Positions 8,364 to 15,473 of a stretch of 35,195 bases of DNA are shown piece by piece. The DNA comes from Myxococcota bacterium (GTDB lineage Bacteria; Myxococcota_A; UBA9160; UBA4427). The stretch lies in assembly GCA_029243605.1 (NCBI GenBank), contig JAQWRT010000053.1:1-35195 (forward strand), written 5' to 3'. The translations under genes were made by a program, and so were the position numbers. The notes under the pieces are model-generated. The model did not search any database. It saw only the letters and a list, made by a program, of their open reading frames with translations, and was not told the DNA's origin. The first letter of the stretch is position 1, and the number at the start of each line of letters is the position of its first letter.

Positions 8364-9584
8364 ATGTTAATCGCTCAGACTCGTAGAATGATCTTCTCCC
8401 ATACCAGGCGCGGAACGGATCTTATGTTCGCGGTTCTAGCTTTATTCGCGATGGTGATTGGAATGGCGGGGACCGCATCGGCAGCGACACCGATGTATGT
8501 GCTCGGCAAGTACACTCAGGTCTCGTTTGGTAACGACACGACGACGGGAACCACGTCGCCTTTCTATTCGACCAACTACCTGGGGATTCCCTTCGGTCAG
8601 GACTGCAACGCGCAGCACGGCAGCCGAATAGCCCCCTCGACGCCTACGGCCTCGGGCGGGACGACATCGCTTCCCACGGGCTACCAGTGCTTTGCGACTT
8701 CCACCTATCCCAGCGCGCATGCCGGCTCTCCTCTTGTAGGGTCGGGCGTCATTTCGGTTTCGGCATCGCCGGGCGGAGCGATTGCACTCCCCCAGAGCCT
8801 TATCTCGGTGAAGTTGGGCTCCTTTCCGACCGCTTTCAATTCTCCGATCCCGCCCTTCACAAGCGACAATTTCGCCAAGCAGCCGGTGGGTGGTGTGCCG
8901 GGTGGGTCGTTCTCCTATTACCCCCCCTACATCTACAGCTACTCCTACGCCGATCTGAAGAATGAGGCGGGTAACTTTTTCGCCGGTGGTGGCCCGGGCA
9001 ATTTCGTTCATGCCGCGACGGCGGGTGGCACCGCGGCTGGCACCCTGACCACGACCGCAGGCAGCGCGAAATTCGGCGGTACCATGGGTTTGCTGGGCAG
9101 TTACAACACGCATTTCGCTTATTCCAACGCGGGCGGCTCGTCCATCGGCACCGATCCCTGGCTTATTTCCTGGCTGGGTAACGGCACGGTGACCGCGGGA
9201 ACGGGGATGGTCGGCGTTCTGACCACCATGTCTACGGGCACCAACAAGCACAATGTGCTGCTGCAGACCAACACCAAATACGTCACGGCTTCGGCTTTCC
9301 CCTGGACCACTGGGGTCGCCACCGCCCGGGCGACGCGCGGGCCCTTCTTTACGAATTTTGCAAGGAGCGGGTATGACAACCGGACCGCCGCAGGAGCTGG
9401 CAATATCCAGTTGGTGAGCCCGATGCTGACCCATTGGCGAACGCCTGCGGGCGGCGTGGATTACGAAACCGCGTCCATCGGTAAATTGACCCTCACGTTC
9501 GCTCCCGAACCTTCGAGCGCCATGCTCTTGGTGGCGGGGGTATCCTTGCTGGGTCTTGTGTATCGCGGCAGCCGAGGCGCTTGA
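8364..9584 (+). CDS. PEP-CTERM sorting-domain protein
   Basis: ATG 8364 is chosen because GGAAGG at 8351-8356 lies 7 bases upstream; ATG 8361 is the immediate alternative. The 406-residue product has a long signal peptide (basic region with TRR repeats, then a hydrophobic core ending MAGTASA, cleavage probably before ATPMY). The middle is rich in Gly, Ser, Thr and Ala and shows no domain I recognise. The last 26 residues are a PEP-CTERM signal: FAPEPSSAM at about 379-387, a hydrophobic helix (LLVAGVSLLGLVY) and a basic end (RGSRG). In known systems this tail is recognised by exosortase, cleaved, and the protein sent to the surface or matrix. No exosortase gene is in the window. A terminator-like hairpin follows the gene. 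Confidence 0.87.
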   Translation: MLIAQTRRMIFSHTRRGTDLMFAVLALFAMVIGMAGTASAATPMYVLGKYTQVSFGNDTTTGTTSPFYSTNYLGIPFGQDCNAQHGSRIAPSTPTASGGTTSLPTGYQCFATSTYPSAHAGSPLVGSGVISVSASPGGAIALPQSLISVKLGSFPTAFNSPIPPFTSDNFAKQPVGGVPGGSFSYYPPYIYSYSYADLKNEAGNFFAGGGPGNFVHAATAGGTAAGTLTTTAGSAKFGGTMGLLGSYNTHFAYSNAGGSSIGTDPWLISWLGNGTVTAGTGMVGVLTTMSTGTNKHNVLLQTNTKYVTASAFPWTTGVATARATRGPFFTNFARSGYDNRTAAGAGNIQLVSPMLTHWRTPAGGVDYETASIGKLTLTFAPEPSSAMLLVAGVSLLGLVYRGSRGA

Positions 9585-9639
9585 TCCGGCGGTTCAAAAG
9601 GTCGGGCTCGATTAGCCTAGCCCCATGAGATAAACGAGA

Positions 9640-9670
9640 CGGCCCCCGGACGCTTTGCTTCCGGGGGCCG
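9640..9670 (+). terminator. GC-rich hairpin, probable transcription terminator
   Basis: CGGCCCCCGGA (9640-9650) pairs perfectly with TCCGGGGGCCG (9660-9670), giving an 11-bp stem with a 9-base loop. It lies 55 bases after the PEP-CTERM stop and 33 bases before the sulfatase-like start. There is no clean U-tract after it (cattgtatt), so it is either a weak intrinsic terminator or an RNA 3'-end-stabilising element. Confidence 0.6.
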
Positions 9671-9703
9671 CATTGTATTCGGGGCTACGGTAGGCTTGTC
9701 CGT

Positions 9704-11104
9704 ATGTGGAACCGTTTGATCAAATCGCGTTCTTTTTATGCCGTAGTCCTGGTTTTGATGCTGCTGGCCTTCGCGCTCTCCCAGGTCAAGCTCGAGACGA
9801 ACGCACGCCCCTTGGCTTCGCCCGAGGCGATCGGCCAATTATCCGAACTCGAAGACCTGAATATTATCTTCATTCTCATTGATACCCTGCGTTCAGATCG
9901 GCTCAGCGCTTACGGGTACTCACGGGAAACCAGTCCGGAAATTGACGCCCTGGCGACGGATGGACTGCGTTTCGCTCACCATATGTCCCAGTCCTCGTGG
10001 ACGAAATGTTCCATGGCTTCGATGTGGACCGCCCACTACCCGGTCAGAACGGGGGTGACGCGCTCGGAGGACGCCATCTCGTCCGAGGCGAGGATGCCCG
10101 CTGAGATCCTCCAGGATGCGGGCTACAAGACGTACGCCCTTTGGCGAAACGCTTGGGTAGGGCCGAGTTTTGGCTTTTCCCAGGGTTTCGAGGTCTATCA
10201 CAGCCCCCGGGCCTCGGCCGTTCCGCCTTCGGTTCGCCGAGAAAAGCCCACTACCGGCGTCGCGGGAACGGATTGGGACATCATCCAGTCGGCGAAGGAT
10301 TTTCTGCTCACCCACGGTCAGGAAAAATTCTTTCTTTACCTCCACCTGATGGATGTCCACCAATACGTTTACGACCAGGACTCGGCGCTTTTTGGCACGA
10401 GCTACTCGGATATTTACGATAATTCCATCCGTTGGGTCGATCGGCTGGTGGGCGTCCTGGTCGAGGATCTCGACCGAAGTGGCCTGCGGGAGAAGACCCT
10501 GATCATCGTGGCCTCTGACCACGGCGAGGCCTTCGGCGAGCACGGCCGAGAGGGCCATGCACGGGATGTCTACAGCGAAGTCGTGACCACGCCCTGGATC
10601 GTCTCGTTCCCCTTTCGCTTGGCCGAACCCCTTGTGGTCGAAGCACCCAGCGAGAATGTGGACCTATGGCCGACTCTGCTCGATCTACTGGGTTTGGACC
10701 CCATAGAGGGCGCGGACGGGCGCTCGCTTCGTCCCGAGATTGCGGCGGCCACAGGGAATGCCGAAGGCGTCGAGGTGGAGAAGCGTTTTGCGCACATCGA
10801 CCAGTCCTGGGGACGCAAGAAGGTGAAGCCTCAGGCCATGGTGGCCGTGACCGATGGTCCGTATCGGCTGGTCTATCGCGACGTCGCGCGGGGCGCGCGG
10901 CGCGCAGAACTCTATAAATACGAGTCTGACCGTCGGGAGAGTGAACCGATCGGCGTCTCTGAGCCCGAGGTGCGGAAGCGAATGATCGGCCTCGCCCAGT
11001 CCTATCTCGAGCAGGATCCGGCTTCCTGGGGTGATGCACCCGAGATCGAGCTCGATGAGGCTCAACTTCAGCAACTCCGCGCCCTGGGCTACCAACTGGA
11101 TTGA
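9704..11104 (+). CDS. Membrane-anchored sulfatase-superfamily hydrolase with Thr at nucleophile position
   Basis: The protein has 466 residues. One N-terminal membrane segment (FYAVVLVLMLLAFALS) anchors it, with the enzyme domain outside the cytoplasm. The metal-binding start IDTLRSDRLSAYGY (Asp60) and the distal SDHGEAFGEHG motif (Asp272, His273) are characteristic of the alkaline phosphatase/sulfatase superfamily. The expected Cys-x-Pro-x-Arg formylglycine motif reads Thr100-Lys-Cys-Ser-Met instead, aligned through the following AS..TA.YP.R.GV. Formylglycine formation by the usual route is therefore unlikely, and Thr100 is the probable nucleophile, as in phosphoethanolamine transferase-like or phosphodiesterase-like members. 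The substrate is unknown. It ends 37 bases from the converging TonB receptor gene. Confidence 0.85.
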   Translation: MWNRLIKSRSFYAVVLVLMLLAFALSQVKLETNARPLASPEAIGQLSELEDLNIIFILIDTLRSDRLSAYGYSRETSPEIDALATDGLRFAHHMSQSSWTKCSMASMWTAHYPVRTGVTRSEDAISSEARMPAEILQDAGYKTYALWRNAWVGPSFGFSQGFEVYHSPRASAVPPSVRREKPTTGVAGTDWDIIQSAKDFLLTHGQEKFFLYLHLMDVHQYVYDQDSALFGTSYSDIYDNSIRWVDRLVGVLVEDLDRSGLREKTLIIVASDHGEAFGEHGREGHARDVYSEVVTTPWIVSFPFRLAEPLVVEAPSENVDLWPTLLDLLGLDPIEGADGRSLRPEIAAATGNAEGVEVEKRFAHIDQSWGRKKVKPQAMVAVTDGPYRLVYRDVARGARRAELYKYESDRRESEPIGVSEPEVRKRMIGLAQSYLEQDPASWGDAPEIELDEAQLQQLRALGYQLD

Positions 11105-11141
11105 TGCGCGGATACTTTCCTGTGTCCGAGGACTCTCGGGC

Positions 11142-14093
11142 TCAGTAATAGTACGAAACGGTCACGCCCATCATCCTTGGCTGGCCCCAGACTTGGAGGA
11201 TCAAGTCGGCTTCCTGGGTGACATCGAATGCATCGACCAGATACTCCTGCTCGGTCACATTGGTCATCCAAAAGGCCACCTCGATGTTGTCGTCCAGAGT
11301 GCGGAAGGCCAGGCGAAGATCGAGGTACCAGTAGGCCGGCATGCTGATGAGTTCGAGGCCTTGGGGATCCAGGTAGACCTGGGTCTGGTATGAGTAATCG
11401 ATCCGGGGGTTTACGGTTCCCCAGTTCGGAATCAAGTAGAGATACTCGGCTGTTCCGTTCAATGTGAATTCGGGGGCCGCGATTGTCGAGTTTCCGGCGT
11501 AGTTGAATGCCAAGTTGGCTCGTTGGGTGTTGCGTCCAGCCTGCTGTTTCGTGACTACGAAATTTCCAAAAGTCGAGTCGAGCCAGTTGATTCCAAAGCC
11601 CAGCATCAGACCCTCTACAGGGAAAATCTCAAGGTCGGCTTCGACCCCGTAAACGTTGGTGGATTGGGCGTTGAGGAGTTGCTGGGTGGGGATCGCGCCG
11701 GCCTCGTTGACAAGGTCGAAAACTTGAAGATTTTTGTACCAGTAGCGATAGAAGGCCGCAGAAAGAAGGATGCGCTTCTCCATCCAACTCGAGTCGAATC
11801 CAACCTCGAGAGCGTTGATGGCTTCGGGCTTGACGGGTTCGAGCAAAGGCTCCTGGAAGCAGTCGGGTTCGGAGGGGAGGCAGGGGTTCGGATTATTGGT
11901 GAGGGAAGCGTTGAAGTGACCGTTTTTAATCCCGTGGCTGAACTTGGCGTGAAGAGTGATGTCGTAGGAGTCCCGCACAATGGGATTCCACGAGAGCATC
12001 ACGTCTCCGGTAAAGCCTGACCAGGTAGCCGCCTGGGATTCGGGCCTGACGATTTCGGCCACGTCGCAGTCGTCACAGGTGAGCGTGCTCTCCAAGTAGA
12101 AGAACTTGTGATCGCGACTGCCTCGGAGCGCTCCGCTCAGGCGCAGGAGCTCGACTCCCGGGAACGAGTTGCGATCATTGATGATGTCGTAGTGACCGCT
12201 GGCGTAGGCAGCAAGCGAGTTGAGGGTTTGATCGAAACGCTGGGAGTTGTTGCGCTGCAGCGCGCCGTTGAAGGTGTTGAGTGCATCGACTTTTTCGTAG
12301 AGGCCGTAGAAGCCGGCCTGCCAGCTGAAATCATCGTGGTTGACCACCTCCACGTTGAATTCCTGGCTGACCTGCCAAGAGCTATCCGACCAGTTCGCGT
12401 AAAGGAGCCTTTTCGGTGTGGCGTCACCCTCGTCTTCGACCAGGCGCTGGTTGCCCTCATAGCCCGTCAGGGAGTGCAGGGTGAAACGACCCTCGTCCCA
12501 GCGGCCGATCAAGCTGGCTCCCCAGACATCCAACAACTCTTGCCCGTCGCGGTCGTAGAAACCCAGATAGGGGTCGCTTCCTCGATGGCCGGGTTCCGAT
12601 GAGTTTCCGGATTGCAAGATGCCGGGAATTTCGATCAGCGGTTCACCCCGGACGCCTCCGAAGGATTCGTTCCAAGGACCGAGTGCGCCTGCCGCTGTAG
12701 GCTCCCTGAAATAGGGTTCTTCGAGAATCTCAGGGTAGGGGCAGGGTGTATTGGACGGGTTCAGCGAATCGCAGGCGCTAATCTGATTGGCGGGAATATT
12801 GGGGCTGATGGCGGGAACCATCTGCAGGTGAGCCGAATCACTGAGATTCTGGCCGCCGTGGAAGCTCAAGAGAACCTCGACATCGTCGGTGGGGTTGTAG
12901 AGCAGCATGCCTCGTGCGGCCCAGTTGAGGGCGTTGTTGGTATACGGCTTCAAGCTCTGAAAGTCTTCGAATGTGGCACTGTTGGGGAAGGCCTCGAAAG
13001 TCCCTGCACTGACCGGAGTGAGGCCCCGGTCGATTTTGAACTGCTCTCCGGCCGGGGTGACGACGATCCCAGGAGAATCGAGGACGCAGCGCGGATCGGT
13101 GGCATAGGCCTGGGCGAAGCCGTTTTGCTGGACATAGTAAGCATCGCTGTTCGCGTCGTACCAGGGGTTTTTGCCGGTAGACGGGCTTCCGCTGTCGCTG
13201 AGTTGCTCGGCCAAAGCGGTGTTTCCCCAAGCGTATAGGCTTCTCTGGTTCCCTTGTTGGCCGGGCCTTTTCCAAAAGTCGCGAGGGCTGCTCTCGGGAG
13301 CAAGGTCTGTATAAAGTTCTGTGGTCGCCGCCTGGCTTTTTTCGCCATAACCCGCGGCCTCGGGGTTCCAGCCAGAGCACCCGTTTCGGGTATAGCCGTC
13401 CCGTTGCTGATAGCTGAATGCCAACCTTCCCGAAAGCTTGTCCTCGATGATCGGGAAGCCCATCGCTCCCTCAATTTCTACATCGTTGTAGGATCCGTAG
13501 GTAAGCGCACCGGTGGAACTGAACTCTCCATCGGGCAAATTTGAATCGACGATGATCGCGCCCGCTGTGGCGTTTCTTCCCCAGCGTCCACTTTGGGGTC
13601 CCTTGAGAACGGTCACGTTCTTAACGTCAAAGAGCTGGAAGAGTTGGCCAGCGGGGGAATTGATCGCCATGCCATCGAAAAAAATCGGTACCGCCCCAGC
13701 CGCATTGGCGTTGTAGTCCTTCAACCCAATGCCGCGGATGAAGAGCGTTGGGTTGGAGGCCGCGAAGGCGGTATTAATTTCGAGTCCTGGCGTGAATCGT
13801 GCGATATCCGAGATGTCTTGGATTCGCATGGCCTTGAGATCGGATGCGCTGAAGCTTGTCTCGGAAATCGATTGGTCGTCGTGGGTATTGCGTGCCTGGG
13901 AAGTAATCATGATTTCTTCGATGAGGTTGCCGTCGGCGCTGCGGGCGGGACCCTCATCGAATTCGTCGGCATCTCCCTCATCGAAAATCTCGGTGGGCAC
14001 GATGGGGTTCTCTTGAGAGAGGGCTGGGACTGCTCCTAACATCAGGACCATAAACGTGGCGAGTCCATTCCTGAAGCAGTATTTGGGGCACAT
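11142..14093 (-). CDS. TonB-dependent outer-membrane receptor
   Basis: A 983-residue protein with a signal peptide (GLATFMVLMLGAVPALSQ), a TonB-box-like stretch (EEIMITSQARN), and a plug domain with RFTPGLEIN, FIRGIG, VPIFFDGM and VTVLKGPQSGRWGRNATAGAI, the last being the classic end-of-plug signature. The rest fits a 22-strand barrel, ending VTVSYYY with terminal aromatic residues as in Bam-assembled proteins. It should import a large or scarce nutrient across the outer membrane using TonB energy. The barrel resembles the large Sphingomonad/Caulobacter-type receptors rather than a siderophore receptor of known specificity, so the ligand is not assigned. No TonB, ExbB or ExbD is nearby. It is divergent from the first helical-repeat paralogue across about 150 bases. 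Confidence 0.92.
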   Translation of the reverse strand: MCPKYCFRNGLATFMVLMLGAVPALSQENPIVPTEIFDEGDADEFDEGPARSADGNLIEEIMITSQARNTHDDQSISETSFSASDLKAMRIQDISDIARFTPGLEINTAFAASNPTLFIRGIGLKDYNANAAGAVPIFFDGMAINSPAGQLFQLFDVKNVTVLKGPQSGRWGRNATAGAIIVDSNLPDGEFSSTGALTYGSYNDVEIEGAMGFPIIEDKLSGRLAFSYQQRDGYTRNGCSGWNPEAAGYGEKSQAATTELYTDLAPESSPRDFWKRPGQQGNQRSLYAWGNTALAEQLSDSGSPSTGKNPWYDANSDAYYVQQNGFAQAYATDPRCVLDSPGIVVTPAGEQFKIDRGLTPVSAGTFEAFPNSATFEDFQSLKPYTNNALNWAARGMLLYNPTDDVEVLLSFHGGQNLSDSAHLQMVPAISPNIPANQISACDSLNPSNTPCPYPEILEEPYFREPTAAGALGPWNESFGGVRGEPLIEIPGILQSGNSSEPGHRGSDPYLGFYDRDGQELLDVWGASLIGRWDEGRFTLHSLTGYEGNQRLVEDEGDATPKRLLYANWSDSSWQVSQEFNVEVVNHDDFSWQAGFYGLYEKVDALNTFNGALQRNNSQRFDQTLNSLAAYASGHYDIINDRNSFPGVELLRLSGALRGSRDHKFFYLESTLTCDDCDVAEIVRPESQAATWSGFTGDVMLSWNPIVRDSYDITLHAKFSHGIKNGHFNASLTNNPNPCLPSEPDCFQEPLLEPVKPEAINALEVGFDSSWMEKRILLSAAFYRYWYKNLQVFDLVNEAGAIPTQQLLNAQSTNVYGVEADLEIFPVEGLMLGFGINWLDSTFGNFVVTKQQAGRNTQRANLAFNYAGNSTIAAPEFTLNGTAEYLYLIPNWGTVNPRIDYSYQTQVYLDPQGLELISMPAYWYLDLRLAFRTLDDNIEVAFWMTNVTEQEYLVDAFDVTQEADLILQVWGQPRMMGVTVSYYY

Positions 14094-14245
14094 TTCGGTG
14101 GACCTCCAGAACCCGCGATCGGCAGTTGAACAATTCTATAGGCAAAGCTGGCTTTGTGTTACTTTATTTCTCAGCCTCATACCTGCAGGAAAGTGGTCTG
14201 AATCGGCCTATGCGGGCGAGGGAATCGACCACTAGGGAGGGGTTC

Positions 14246-15451
14246 ATGAACTCAGTTTCGATGGCGCTCTGCGCCGGATTTCTTGGCCTCGGGGTGATCA
14301 TTGGTTACGGCCTGGCACCGGAACTGAGCCAGGGTAACGCGCCGGATTTCGCTACGGCACTCGGCGAGGAAAACCTTCTGCTCCGTTCTGGCATGTTTTC
14401 CGCTTCCCTCGAGGAAATGAATTCGGATAATGTCGATGAGTTCGTCGTCAAGCTTCAAAACGGACGGGTGGGCGTGACCGATCAGGAATTGCGGGTCTTC
14501 ATGCTCGCGTGGGCGCGCTTTGACGCGCCGGGCGCATTCGCCTGGGCCAAGGAGCAGAATAGCGATTGGAGTTCTCGTTTGAGCCAGGCGGCCACCTATG
14601 CCTGGGGCTTCGCCGACCCGCAAGCCGCCTTGGTCGCTCTAGCGGATTCTCCCGAAGGGGGAACGAAACGAGCGCCCATGAGTGGGCATTTGATGGCGGG
14701 CTGGCGTGCGAGTGGCGATGTGCCGGGCATTACCACCTACTTGATGGCGATGCCGAATAGTCGAGAGCGTGAGACCATGACCAGCACGTTGCTGGCTGAA
14801 ATTGGGAAAAAGGGTCCTGATGCCGTGATCGCCTGGACCGATGCGATCCCCGAAGATGCCGAGGGTGGGTTTAAGCGTATTGCCTTCAATCGGGCTTCGG
14901 GGGTGGTCGCGCGCGCAGATCCCGAGCTTGCGGCGCGCTGGTACGAAGCGAATCGAGACAAAGAGTTTACTGAGAAATCTCTCCCCGTGATCGCTCGGCG
15001 TTCCATCGACCATCACGATCCGGCTGCTCTTTTCGTGTGGCTAGCGGAATTGCCGCCGCTCCCTGGGGAGGAATTCGACTCCGAGCGATTTCACGCAATC
15101 GCCCAGGCGATGAAGTGGTGGTTGCGCAGGGACCCAGAGGCGGCCCAGGCATGGGTGAATTCTTTTTCAGAGATTCCTGCGGTCTACGATCCCGCTCTGG
15201 CCTCTCTTTCTCAGTTTTACCTCAAGAAGAACCCCGACATCGCAGTTCGGTGGGCGATAAGTATCCAGGACGAAACCCTGCGTTCCGAGGCTTTGGTCAA
15301 GGGCGTCAGTCGTTGGCGCCGACGGGATTCCCAGGCTGCAGAGGAGTGGCTTGCGGTTGCCGAGATCAGCGAATCGGATCGCGCCAGGATTGTTGCCAAA
15401 TCTCCCAGTAGCGGGGGCGGGCGCCCGCGCGCCGGGCGTCCCCGCCCCTAG
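14246..15451 (+). CDS. Membrane-anchored helical-repeat protein, paralogue 1 of 3
   Basis: ATG 14246 is preceded by AGGGAGG at 14234-14240; an upstream in-frame ATG at 14126 is unlikely. The 401-residue product has an N-terminal membrane segment (MALCAGFLGLGVIIGYGL). The rest is a helical array built on a Trp/Asp-Pro pattern: ELRVFMLAWARFDAPGAF, ATYAWGFADPQAALVAL, WLRRDPEAAQAWVNSF and similar, at roughly 35-40 residue spacing. I do not recognise a named family; comparable W..DP..A repeats occur in hypothetical proteins of Planctomycetes and Verrucomicrobia. Its unusual Gly/Arg/Pro tail (SSGGGRPRAGRPRP) is encoded by a strong DNA hairpin. It shares blocks with the proteins at 17924-19135 and 19265-20413. 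Likely periplasmic scaffold or binding protein; function unknown. Confidence 0.8.
   Translation: MNSVSMALCAGFLGLGVIIGYGLAPELSQGNAPDFATALGEENLLLRSGMFSASLEEMNSDNVDEFVVKLQNGRVGVTDQELRVFMLAWARFDAPGAFAWAKEQNSDWSSRLSQAATYAWGFADPQAALVALADSPEGGTKRAPMSGHLMAGWRASGDVPGITTYLMAMPNSRERETMTSTLLAEIGKKGPDAVIAWTDAIPEDAEGGFKRIAFNRASGVVARADPELAARWYEANRDKEFTEKSLPVIARRSIDHHDPAALFVWLAELPPLPGEEFDSERFHAIAQAMKWWLRRDPEAAQAWVNSFSEIPAVYDPALASLSQFYLKKNPDIAVRWAISIQDETLRSEALVKGVSRWRRRDSQAAEEWLAVAEISESDRARIVAKSPSSGGGRPRAGRPRP
15414..15448. repeat. Strong GC hairpin spanning the 3' end of paralogue 1
   Basis: GGGGCGGG (15414-15421) pairs with CCCGCCCC (15441-15448). Immediately inside, CGCCCG (15422-15427) pairs with CGGGCG (15433-15438), leaving a 5-base loop and a 2-base bulge: 14 paired positions in all. 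It ends just before the TAG stop and 26 bases from the stop of the converging TPR gene. It could act as a two-way transcription barrier or mRNA 3' stabiliser; there is no U-tract. Confidence 0.5.
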
Positions 15452-15473
15452 AAACCTGTGGGTGGTTGACAGT

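Noticed and set aside
11126..11139. Small hairpin CCGAG-GACT-CTCGG between the sulfatase-like and TonB receptor genes
   Set aside because: Only five pairs and no T-run on either side; possible weak terminator but not distinguishable from chance.
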